Shown piece by piece: positions 22,692-30,313 of a stretch of 35,948 bases of DNA (positions within the stretch are counted from its first letter, which is position 1; every line of letters starts with the position of its first letter). A program made the translations under genes and the position numbers. The notes under the pieces were generated by a model, which was not told where the DNA came from, made no database searches, and worked only from the letters and a program-made list of their open reading frames with translations. This stretch comes from Actinomycetota bacterium (GTDB lineage Bacteria > Actinomycetota > Acidimicrobiia > Spongiisociales > UBA11373). The stretch covers positions 1-35,948 of the forward strand of contig VGBK01000010.1 of assembly GCA_016870535.1 (NCBI GenBank). The letters are read 5' to 3'.

Positions 22692-23483
22692 ATGCCTCCC
22701 TGGGCCCTGCTGCGCGGCGTCCCCGATTCGTTCCGCGACTGCGTTACCCGTGTGCCCGTCGCGCCGCCTCTCAACCCGTCCCGGGCCCGGAGGCAGCACG
22801 CCGCCTACCGGGCTCTCCTGGAGGAGGGCGGCTATGTCACCCGGCTGCTCCCCGCCGACGAGGCACATCCGGACTGCTGCTTCATCGAGGACACTGCGGT
22901 GCTCCTGGGTGATGCCGCCCTGGTCACTCGGCCGGGGCACGAGAGCCGTCGCGGCGAGACGGCGGTGGTGGCCGCCGCTCTGGCGGACGGGTGTCGTGTG
23001 GAGGCGGTGGCGGCTCCGGCCACCCTCGACGGAGGGGATGTGCTGCGCGTCGGCCGGCGCCTGTTCGTGGGGGCCTCGGAGCGCAGCAACCCGGCGGGCC
23101 GGGAGGCGCTGGCCCGGTTGGCCGCCCCACTGGGCTTCGAGGTAGTCCCGGTGCCGCTGCGGGGGGTGCTGCACCTGAAGTCGGCGTGCACCGCCCTGGA
23201 CGAGGCGACGGTGCTGGTCTTTCCTGGGGCGGTGGACCCGGCCGTCTTCACCGGGCTGCGGGTGGTTCCGGTGGGGGGCGACGATCCCGAAGCGGCCAAC
23301 ACGGTGCGCCTTCCGGACGGGCGCATCTTGGTGGCCGCCCATCTGCCCCGGTCGGCGGCCGCGGTGCGCTCCGCCGGTTTCACCCCGGTAGGCTGCGAGG
23401 TGTCGGAGTTCGCCCGGGCCGACGGGGGCTTGACTTGCCTGTCGCTGCGGGCGCGCTCCGGGTTGGCCCCGGTGCCGGCGTAA
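22692..23483 (+). CDS. Dimethylargininase (DDAH)-type amidinohydrolase
   Basis: 263 residues of the guanidino-group-modifying (pentein) fold. The N-terminal RGVPDSFRDC, the CFIEDTAVLLGD segment (63-74), TLDGGDVLRVG (111-121), the catalytic His161 (GVLHLKSACT) and the catalytic Cys249 (GGLTCLSLR) match N-omega,N-omega-dimethylarginine dimethylaminohydrolase, which yields citrulline and dimethylamine. Related bacterial enzymes act on other guanidino compounds (arginine, for example), so the substrate is inferred. Start ATG at 22692. It lies between the NYN gene (28 nt) and the proteasome activator gene (31 nt), all on the plus strand. Confidence 0.9.
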   Translation: MPPWALLRGVPDSFRDCVTRVPVAPPLNPSRARRQHAAYRALLEEGGYVTRLLPADEAHPDCCFIEDTAVLLGDAALVTRPGHESRRGETAVVAAALADGCRVEAVAAPATLDGGDVLRVGRRLFVGASERSNPAGREALARLAAPLGFEVVPVPLRGVLHLKSACTALDEATVLVFPGAVDPAVFTGLRVVPVGGDDPEAANTVRLPDGRILVAAHLPRSAAAVRSAGFTPVGCEVSEFARADGGLTCLSLRARSGLAPVPA

Positions 23484-23514
23484 GCTGCCGGCCGTCGCGA
23501 TTCGAGCCGGAGAC

Positions 23515-24006
23515 ATGGACACGACACAGCAGGATGATCCCGCAGAGAGCGGAGCCGCCGAATTGGTGGAAGGACCGCCGGCCGAAGCGCGCGGCAGCAG
23601 CAGCTATGTGCAGGCGCCCAAGCTGATGCGTATCGCCTCGATGACCCGGGCGATGCTCGAGGAGGTGCGCCAGGCCCCGACCGACGAGCAGGGGCGGCGC
23701 CGCCTGGCGGATGCCTACGACCGCTCCCTCGTCGAGTTGCAGGATGTGCTGTCGGACGACCTGCGCCGGGAGTTGGCCGACATCTTCACCCCCATTTCCA
23801 CCGAGAACACCACCGAGTCGGAGATACGCATCGCCCAGGCTCAGCTGGTGGGCTGGCTGGAGGGGCTCTTCGCCGGTATCCAGGCGACCTTGCTGCATCA
23901 GCAGGCGGCCATGGCCAGCCAGCTGCAGGAGATGCGGGCACGGGCCATCGAGGCCCCGTCCCGCCCGGCCGGGAGCGACGACCGCCCGCCCGGCCAGTAT
24001 CTCTGA
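23515..24006 (+). CDS. bpa: Bacterial proteasome activator Bpa (PafE)
   Basis: 163 residues, DUF2587 family. Bpa forms a dodecameric ring that opens the 20S proteasome and feeds it unfolded proteins independently of ATP. The N-terminus (1-35) is disordered and acidic; the core (YVQAPKLMRIASMTRAMLEE to the Met/Gln-rich helix at about 145) is the four-helix bundle. The last residues read GQYL, the conserved tail that docks into proteasome alpha-ring pockets. Start ATG at 23515 with CGGAG upstream; TAAGCT at 23481-23486, overlapping the previous stop, may be its -10. It implies prcBA genes elsewhere in this genome. An acyltransferase gene follows after 8 nt. Confidence 0.93.
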   Translation: MDTTQQDDPAESGAAELVEGPPAEARGSSSYVQAPKLMRIASMTRAMLEEVRQAPTDEQGRRRLADAYDRSLVELQDVLSDDLRRELADIFTPISTENTTESEIRIAQAQLVGWLEGLFAGIQATLLHQQAAMASQLQEMRARAIEAPSRPAGSDDRPPGQYL

Positions 24007-24014
24007 GGGCGAGG

Positions 24015-25040
24015 GTGAACGGCGAGACCAGAGGGGAGCGGCTCGGGCGGAGGCTGCGCACCATCCCCGCCCTGCTGGCCGGCTTCGTGCTGGTGACCGT
24101 TCTGCTGCCGGTGCTGCTCCTGGCGATGCTGGCTTACGACGGGGTGCGGGCGGCCCGGGGCCGGGGCCGCTTCTCGGCGGTGCGCCTGCTGCTCTTCGGC
24201 TGGGTCTACCTGATCGTCGAGGTCTGCGGCCTCACTGCCATGGCGGTCTTCTGGCTGGTGAGCGGGTTCGGGCGGGCGCGCCGCCTGTACCTGGCTCTGG
24301 CGTACGCCCTGCAGGGCTGGTGGGCCTCCACCCTCTTCGGGGCGGTTCGCTTCCTGTTCCGGGTGCGTCTCGACGTGGAGGGCGACGAAGCCGTCGCCCG
24401 GGGCCCCATCGTGCTGATGATGCGCCACGCCAGCCTGGCCGACACCCTGCTTCCCACGGTGCTGGTGCTGCGGCTCCACAAGGTCCGCCTGCGCTACGTG
24501 CTCAAGCGGGAACTGCTCTGGGACCCGGCCCTCGACGTGGCGGGGAACGTGCTGCCCAACTACTTCATCGACCGCCGCTCCACCGACGCCGCCGCCGAGG
24601 TGGAGCGGGTGGGCCGGCTGGGGGAGGGCCTGGGGGAGCGCGACGGGGTGCTCATCTACCCCGAGGGAACCCGTTTCACCGAAGAGAAGCGGGCGAGGGT
24701 GATCGAGGTCCTGCGGCGTCGCTTCCCCCACTTGGTCGAACGGGCCGAAGCCCTGCGGGGGGTCCTGGCCCCGCGCCCGGCCGGCGTACTCGCCCTCCTT
24801 GCCGCCGGCACCGATGTGGTGGTCTGCGCCCATGCGGGCCTGGACGGCCTGTCCCACGTCCGGCGGGTGTGGCGGGGAGGCCTGGTGGGCATCACGGTGA
24901 AGGTCGCGTTCTGGCGCATCCCGGCGGCGGAGATCCCCGGCGGGGAGGAGGCCCGCCTCGACTGGCTCTACGCCCAGTGGCGCCGGGTGGACGACTGGGT
25001 CTGCGCCCACCGTTCCGAGCCTTGCCCCGAACCCTCGTGA
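24015..25040 (+). CDS. 1-acyl-sn-glycerol-3-phosphate acyltransferase-like (PlsC/LPLAT) membrane protein
   Basis: 341 residues. Two to three N-terminal membrane helices (about 17-42, 57-82, 90-110) precede the acyltransferase domain: motif I H138-x4-D143 (RHASLAD), motif II with YFIDRRST (183-190), and motif III YPEGTRF (215-221). These carry out acyl transfer from acyl-CoA or acyl-ACP to a glycerolipid or related acceptor. The three-helix N-terminus is longer than in classical PlsC and resembles eukaryotic-like LPLATs. Start GTG at 24015, 8 nt after bpa; its stop overlaps the photolyase start by 4 nt (GTGA). Lipid acceptor unknown. Confidence 0.88.
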   Translation: MNGETRGERLGRRLRTIPALLAGFVLVTVLLPVLLLAMLAYDGVRAARGRGRFSAVRLLLFGWVYLIVEVCGLTAMAVFWLVSGFGRARRLYLALAYALQGWWASTLFGAVRFLFRVRLDVEGDEAVARGPIVLMMRHASLADTLLPTVLVLRLHKVRLRYVLKRELLWDPALDVAGNVLPNYFIDRRSTDAAAEVERVGRLGEGLGERDGVLIYPEGTRFTEEKRARVIEVLRRRFPHLVERAEALRGVLAPRPAGVLALLAAGTDVVVCAHAGLDGLSHVRRVWRGGLVGITVKVAFWRIPAAEIPGGEEARLDWLYAQWRRVDDWVCAHRSEPCPEPS

Positions 25041-26392
25041 GCCGCGGCCTCGTCTGGTTCCGGGCCGACCTTCGCCTGGGCGACAACCCGGCCTGGGCGG
25101 CCGCCACCTCCGACCATGAGGAAGTGGTGGCCCTGTTCGTGGTGGATCCGGTGCTCTGGGAGGGGTCGGGGTCCCACCGGCGCGACCAGTTGGCGGCGCA
25201 CCTGGGGGCACTGGACCGGTCCTTGCAGCGCCGGGGAGGGCGCCTGCGGGTGCGGCGCGGCGACCCGGCCCGGGTGATCCCGGCCGAGGCGGAGGGGGCG
25301 GCGCGGGTCTACTGGAATGGCGACGCCACCCCGTACTCGTTGCGGCGCGACGCCGCGGTGCTGAACGCCCTCGGCTTCCGGGGGGAGGAGCACCCCGGAC
25401 GCTACGTCCACCCGCCAGGCAGCGTGCTGACCGGCGAGGGGGCGCCCTTTCGCGTCTTCACCCCGTTCTTCCGGGCGTGGCAGTCCCGGCCGTGGGACCC
25501 GTGGCCTGAGCCCGGCACGGCGGCGGTCGCCGCCGACCCGGGAGAGGGGGTGCCGGCCGGGGGGCGACCCCTGGTGGAACCGGGGGAGGAGGCTGCGGCG
25601 CAGCGGCTGGAGGACTTCCTGGAGAGGGTGGACGGCTACTCCGAGGAGAGGGACCGCCCCGACCGCGCCGGGACCTCCCGGCTCTCCGCCGACCTGAAGT
25701 TCGGCACCATCGGCCCTCGCACCGTGGCGCTCCGCGTCGACGGGCCGGGGGAGGGACGGCGGGCCTTCATCCGGCAACTGGCCTGGAGGGAGTTCTACGC
25801 CCACCTCCTGGCCGCTTTCCCCGAGACGCGGCGGCGGGCCATGCGCCCCGAGTACGAGGGCGTCGCCTGGCGCCGCGACGACGACGCCTTCGCCGCCTGG
25901 GCCGAAGGGCGCACCGGCTACCCGTTCGTGGATGCCGCCATGCGCCAGTTGCGCGCCGAGGGGTGGGTGCACAATCGGCCCCGGATGGTGGCGGCTTCCT
26001 TCCTGGTGAAGGACCTGCTCATCGACTGGCGCCGGGGCGAACGGCACTTCCTCCGCTGGCTGGTCGACGGTGATGTGGCCCAGAACGTGGGGAACTGGCA
26101 GTGGGTGGCGGGCACCGGCGCCGACGCCGCCCCCTACTTCCGGGTCTTCAACCCGGTGACGCAGGGTCTCCGCTTCGATCCCGACGGGGCGTACGTGCGC
26201 CGCTGGGTGCCGGAACTGGCCGGCCTTCCGGCTCCGGCGATCCACGCTCCGTGGGAGGCGCCGCCGGCGGTCCTCGACGCGGCCGGGGTGGTGTTGGGGA
26301 CCACGTACCCGCCGCCCCTGGTGGACCATGCCGAGGCGCGGGCCGCCGCCCTGGAGGCCTACGAGGCGGCGAAACGGCCTCGGCCCGCCTGA
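25037..26392 (+). CDS. phrB: Class I deoxyribodipyrimidine photolyase
   Basis: 451 residues, typical for microbial CPD photolyases, which split UV-induced pyrimidine dimers with blue light. N-terminal antenna domain (GLVWFRADLRLGDNPAW). FAD-binding helical domain with GTSRLSADLKFGTI, LAWREFYAHLLA, GYPFVDAAMRQL, NRPRMVAASFLVKDLLIDWR and GDVAQNVGNWQWVAGTGAD, the region with the FAD-binding Asn and the Trp electron-transfer chain. These motifs favour a photolyase over a cryptochrome. Start is GTG at 25037, overlapping the acyltransferase stop; the longer open frame upstream is a shadow of bpa and the acyltransferase. Last gene of the bpa-acyltransferase-phrB run. Confidence 0.95.
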   Translation: MSRGLVWFRADLRLGDNPAWAAATSDHEEVVALFVVDPVLWEGSGSHRRDQLAAHLGALDRSLQRRGGRLRVRRGDPARVIPAEAEGAARVYWNGDATPYSLRRDAAVLNALGFRGEEHPGRYVHPPGSVLTGEGAPFRVFTPFFRAWQSRPWDPWPEPGTAAVAADPGEGVPAGGRPLVEPGEEAAAQRLEDFLERVDGYSEERDRPDRAGTSRLSADLKFGTIGPRTVALRVDGPGEGRRAFIRQLAWREFYAHLLAAFPETRRRAMRPEYEGVAWRRDDDAFAAWAEGRTGYPFVDAAMRQLRAEGWVHNRPRMVAASFLVKDLLIDWRRGERHFLRWLVDGDVAQNVGNWQWVAGTGADAAPYFRVFNPVTQGLRFDPDGAYVRRWVPELAGLPAPAIHAPWEAPPAVLDAAGVVLGTTYPPPLVDHAEARAAALEAYEAAKRPRPA

Positions 26393-26405
26393 GGGAGGCG
26401 GGCCG
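26381..26405. terminator. Bidirectional hairpin terminator between phrB and the secreted hydrolase gene
   Basis: Perfect 10-bp stem (CGGCCCGCCT at 26381-26390, AGGCGGGCCG at 26396-26405) with a 5-nt loop. It overlaps the phrB stop codon and sits between two converging genes, so it can serve both. No T-tract. Confidence 0.65.
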
Positions 26406-26426
26406 GGAAGGCGCAGGCCGCAGGGG

Positions 26427-29150
26427 TTAGGAGTCGCGCACTACGCCGCGCACGGTTATCGGCACCGGGAGCAGGGGATCGTCCCAACCCCACAGGGTGA
26501 CGGTGATGACCTCGGGATCCTCGGCGATCCCGTCGACCACCGTGGGGATCTCGAAGGTCGCTGTGGTCGCCCCGGCCGGGATGTAGAGGCCGGCCCACAC
26601 GCTCTGCCACAGCGGCTGCGGCGGATCGGGGACCCACCCGGCCCACTGGTACATGAACTCCGGCGTGACGTCGTCGGTGAACAGGGTGGGCCGGCCCCGC
26701 ACCTCGTCCAGCTGGATCGAGTACCAGAGGTCGGCGGCCACCGGGAAGGAGAGGGAGGCGGTGAAGACCAGCGTGCGGCCTTCGGCCACCCGGCCCCGGG
26801 TGGCCTCGAAGGTGAGCACCGGGGCCGGTTCGTCGTCGATCAAGCGGAGGGCGCCGATGTACTGCCCGGTGGTCGCTTGCGACAACGCCTTGATCACGAC
26901 GCCGTACTCGCGCACCATGGGGTCGAACTGGTCGTTCCCCTCAACCCGGATGGGGACGCTGGCCCGGGTAGTGCCGGGCGGCAGCACCAGCCGGTAGCCC
27001 TGCTGCCCATCCGGCCCGAACACCGACACCCACAGGGTGGCGGGGGCTACGACGTCGCCGCGGATGTGCAGCGGCAGGCGCACCGTCCGGGTTCCGGGGC
27101 CGCCTTCGAGCACCTCTCGGGTGGCGACGCTCACCCGGGGCAGGGCGATGGGGGTGGTGACCACCGCGCCGGGCCGCCGGGCGTGGACGTCGAGCAGCCA
27201 GGCGTGCCCCCGGCCGGTGCGGGACACCAGTTCGACGGCGGCGATCTGGGTGAGGTCGAAGCGGGCCCGCGCCCCGGTGAGGTCGAAGCGCAGCGTCTGG
27301 GCCCAGATCTTCCCGAGGGGGCCCGCCGTGCCCGGCAGGGAGGGGACCCGGGGCGCGGCCGGGAGGTCGATGACGGCGCCGCGCCGGTCCACCAGGCGCA
27401 CCCCCAACTGGACCGAGGAGAAGGCGACGTCGACCGCCAGGCGCAGGTCCAGGTGGGTGGCCGCCGTCAGGTCGCGCGTCTCCGGCAGGGCGAGGCGCAC
27501 CGTGCCGCCGGTCCGCCACCACTGCAGGTCGAGGGCCACCGGGCTGGGGGCCGACTCCATGCCCATCATGGGAAGCCAGTGGGGCAGGCGGTCGAACCCG
27601 ATGGGGTAGCACTCGGACTGGAAGCCCCAGTCGCCGGGCAGGTAGCCCCGGCAGGGTCGGGCCGACATGCCGGCCGTGTTGATGTAGTCGGTGAGGCGCG
27701 GCCGGTAGACCAGGCTGCGCCGCCCGCCGAGGGCGTGGGTGAGCACCCGGGCCCGCCCCACGGAGGCCGCCCGCACCTGGGAGCCGTCGAGCAGGCCGAC
27801 CGAGGCCACGTCGCCCCTGAGCGCCGCCCGGGCCAGGGCGGCAATGTAGGTGGCGCCCACCTTCTGCTGCTCCTGCGGGGTGAGGCGCCCCGGCCCGTCG
27901 GGGCCGCAGGTGGGCTCGTCGGACGGCCCGGCCCAGAGCCAGTCGTCGTCGGCGGGCGCCGCCGCCAGGCCGGGGGTCCATTCGGTGTTGAAGAAGTTGT
28001 GGTTGGTGCCGATGGCCAGCACCGACGAGCGCAGCGCCCGGTCGTGGGTGAGGTCGCGGCTCTGATCGATGTACTGCTGGCCCTGCAGGTCGACCACGTC
28101 GCCGTCGCAGTAGGGCAAGATCACTGCGGTGGCGATGCCGGCCGGCACCTGGCGCCCGAAGGCGGTGGGGCCGATGGGCACCAGGCCGACGATGGTGTAG
28201 CCGGCGTCCGGGGCGGAGTCGATGGCGGCCCGTTCCACTCCCTCGCCGCCCCGGCTGTGGCCCACCAGGATCACCTTCTTCATGTCCACTGCGCCCTTGA
28301 AGATGCCGCCCCACGGGTCGCCGCCGGTGGCGTTCCAGCCCGCCCAGAGGCGCAGGTGGTGGCGGATCAGCGCCGAACGGGCCGTCGCTCCGCCGTCGGC
28401 CGCCGCCCAGTCCTGCCCGTTGATGCCGTTGGCCGAGATGGAGACGGTCAGGTAACCCTGGGAGGCCAGCAGTTCGGCAACGTAGCGGTAGCCGCGGTGG
28501 CTGGGGATGGGAAGGGTGCCCGGCGGGCAGGGCCAGTCGCCGGTCACGAAAGGCGCCGGATCCAGGGAGTAGCAGGTGCTGTGGCGGCCGTGGAGGAACA
28601 GCACCAGCGGCTGCGGGGTGGGCGCGCCCACCGGGGCGATGACGTCGGCCAGCACCTCGACACCCACCGGGAAGCCCACGTTCAGGCGGTTGAGCCGGTA
28701 GGAGAAGTTCCGGGTGGCGTAGGGCCCGGGGGTGCCGGGGTCGGTCTTGCCGGCGAGCAGGCGGCCGGTGGGGAGTTCGTCCAGGGCGGGTTCTCGCACG
28801 AGGACGTCGAGGGGAGTCGGCCCGTCGAGGCGCCGGGCCGAGAGCCAGGCGCTGGGCGACTCGAGGGCCTCCAGGGTGGCGGCGTCGACGGGCAACTCCA
28901 GGCGGCCGGGGCGCTGGAGGGGGTAGCCGAGGAGGATCTCGCCGTCGCGGAACTCCGGGCGGGCGTCTCGCACCGGAAGCGGCTCCCGCAGGGTGTAGAC
29001 GAGGACCGGGCCGGCGGCGCGTTGCTCCACGGACCATCCGGCGGGGAGAGCGGGGCCGGCTCCGCCCGGCTCGGCACCGGCGACCGGCACCAGGGCGACG
29101 ACGAGCAGGAGGATGAGGATCCAGGCGGTGGCGGCACGGCGTGAGCGCAT
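26427..29150 (-). CDS. Large secreted serine hydrolase (alpha/beta fold) with C-terminal beta domains
   Basis: 907 residues from the ATG at 29148-29150, preceded by AAAGGA; an in-frame start 45 nt earlier lacks such a site. Signal peptide 1-26 (RSRRAATAW, then a hydrophobic core to AGA). Residues 140-480 form an alpha/beta hydrolase resembling PHB-depolymerase or chlorophyllase-type enzymes: oxyanion LHGRHSTC (186-193), nucleophile GHSRGG with Ser299, likely acid in CDGDVVD (350-352), His384 in GTNHNFF. The rest is beta-rich, with a Calx-beta-like segment near the end (RVAEGRTLVFTASLSFP, about 775-860). Substrate unknown; an extracellular ester or polyester is inferred. It lies 123 nt downstream of a radical SAM gene on the same strand. 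Confidence 0.85.
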   Translation of the reverse strand: MRSRRAATAWILILLLVVALVPVAGAEPGGAGPALPAGWSVEQRAAGPVLVYTLREPLPVRDARPEFRDGEILLGYPLQRPGRLELPVDAATLEALESPSAWLSARRLDGPTPLDVLVREPALDELPTGRLLAGKTDPGTPGPYATRNFSYRLNRLNVGFPVGVEVLADVIAPVGAPTPQPLVLFLHGRHSTCYSLDPAPFVTGDWPCPPGTLPIPSHRGYRYVAELLASQGYLTVSISANGINGQDWAAADGGATARSALIRHHLRLWAGWNATGGDPWGGIFKGAVDMKKVILVGHSRGGEGVERAAIDSAPDAGYTIVGLVPIGPTAFGRQVPAGIATAVILPYCDGDVVDLQGQQYIDQSRDLTHDRALRSSVLAIGTNHNFFNTEWTPGLAAAPADDDWLWAGPSDEPTCGPDGPGRLTPQEQQKVGATYIAALARAALRGDVASVGLLDGSQVRAASVGRARVLTHALGGRRSLVYRPRLTDYINTAGMSARPCRGYLPGDWGFQSECYPIGFDRLPHWLPMMGMESAPSPVALDLQWWRTGGTVRLALPETRDLTAATHLDLRLAVDVAFSSVQLGVRLVDRRGAVIDLPAAPRVPSLPGTAGPLGKIWAQTLRFDLTGARARFDLTQIAAVELVSRTGRGHAWLLDVHARRPGAVVTTPIALPRVSVATREVLEGGPGTRTVRLPLHIRGDVVAPATLWVSVFGPDGQQGYRLVLPPGTTRASVPIRVEGNDQFDPMVREYGVVIKALSQATTGQYIGALRLIDDEPAPVLTFEATRGRVAEGRTLVFTASLSFPVAADLWYSIQLDEVRGRPTLFTDDVTPEFMYQWAGWVPDPPQPLWQSVWAGLYIPAGATTATFEIPTVVDGIAEDPEVITVTLWGWDDPLLPVPITVRGVVRDS

Positions 29151-29273
29151 GGCCGGCGGTCCTTTCTGGACGATGTGGGCGCGACTGTAGAGCATCCCGC
29201 CGACACGGCGCGCGTACGACTCCGGGGGCGGGCCGGGCGGTCGTCGCGGCGGCCCGCCGCAGCCGGCGCCGCC

Positions 29274-30152
29274 TCAAAGGAACCGCAGGTTCTCCAGCAC
29301 CGCCAGGGGCCGGAGCCGTTCCAGCACGTAGGACTCCACGGCGGGGGTGCAGCCGCAAGCCCGGCACACTTCCTCGTCGTAGATGCCGAGGCGGCAGCAG
29401 CACGGGGAGAGGGCGCCGCGGCAACTGGTGATGCTCGACCAGATGGGCCGGGGCCAGCGGTTCCGGGCCAGGGCGCGCAGGCCGCTGCAGGTGTTGGTGA
29501 TCCGAAGGGGGTGGCGCCGCTTCAGGCGGCGCAGCCGGGCGATCACCTCGGCCCGGGTGGCGGCATCGAGCCGCAGGCTGCGGTCCGCGCCGAGGTACGG
29601 GGTGAACAGGTGGACGAGGACCCCGCCCACGCCGGGCAGGGCCAGGAGGCGCTCGATGGTCTGGTCGAGGCCGGCGGCGTTCGGTGAGGTGACGGTGTGG
29701 TTCAGGTGGATGCGGGGGTGCCGGCTCGCCGCCAGGTGGCGCACCACGCTCTCGTAGACCCCTTGCTGCCGGTCGGCGGCCCGCAGCGCGTCGTGCGCGG
29801 CCTCGTCCCCGTCGAGGCTGACCCACAGGTAGTCGGCGCCGGACTCGAGGGGGTGGGTGCCGTTGGTGCAGACCACGATGCGGAAGAAGCCGAGGCGGCG
29901 GGCGGCCCGCACCACGTCTTCCAGGGTGCGCGCGCCGTCGCGCCATTCGTAGGGCTCGCCGCCGGTGATCACCAGCATGCGGGCCCCGGTGCGGTACAGG
30001 GCCTCCAGGTCCCCGACCACCTCGGGGAAGGTCCGCAGCGGGTAGCCGAGGTGGGCGACGGTGCAGTGCCGGCAGTGGAGGTTGCAGCGGTCGGTGAGGA
30101 TCAGGCTGGCGGTCAGCGGGATGCGCCGACGGCCCAAGCGGCAAGCCATCAC
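29274..30152 (-). CDS. Radical SAM protein with Cys-rich (SPASM-like) C-terminus
   Basis: 292 residues from the GTG at 30150-30152. The radical SAM cluster motif is C23-x3-C27-x2-C30 (CNLHCRHC), followed by the GGEPYEW SAM-binding segment and a CTNGTHPL strand. Near the C-terminus seven Cys fall within 25 residues (244, 251, 252, 253, 263, 266, 268), suggesting one or two auxiliary Fe-S clusters as in SPASM/twitch proteins. The start is uncertain: the frame is open upstream with protein-like sequence, and an in-frame CTG at 30183-30185 lies 13 nt after AAGGAGG (30199-30205), while the GTG has no ribosome binding site. No precursor peptide gene is visible. Divergent from a second radical SAM gene. 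Substrate unknown. Confidence 0.85.
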   Translation of the reverse strand: MMACRLGRRRIPLTASLILTDRCNLHCRHCTVAHLGYPLRTFPEVVGDLEALYRTGARMLVITGGEPYEWRDGARTLEDVVRAARRLGFFRIVVCTNGTHPLESGADYLWVSLDGDEAAHDALRAADRQQGVYESVVRHLAASRHPRIHLNHTVTSPNAAGLDQTIERLLALPGVGGVLVHLFTPYLGADRSLRLDAATRAEVIARLRRLKRRHPLRITNTCSGLRALARNRWPRPIWSSITSCRGALSPCCCRLGIYDEEVCRACGCTPAVESYVLERLRPLAVLENLRFL

Positions 30153-30313
30153 CCAGCGGGCGTAGTAGGCCAGGCGGGACGGCAGACCGGGCGTGTCGCC
30201 TCCTTCTCTCCCCCATTCTCGGCCTCCCCGGCCGCCGCTGTCGCGGGTGCGGCTCTCTTTGGGGCTGGCGGTCTGCTTCCGATCGAGCGACGATGGGGGC
30301 AGGAGGAGCCGGC

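Noticed and set aside
23711-25036. Upstream extension of the photolyase frame
   Set aside because: Overlaps bpa and the acyltransferase out of frame; photolyase homology begins at the GTG at 25037.
26328-29144. Plus-strand frame of about 940 codons
   Set aside because: Antisense of the secreted hydrolase, which has a signal peptide, ribosome binding site and catalytic motifs; the antisense product is low-complexity.
29151-30313. RiPP precursor peptide beside the radical SAM genes
   Set aside because: No short frame with a ribosome binding site and a leader/core-like sequence is visible in the gaps around them.
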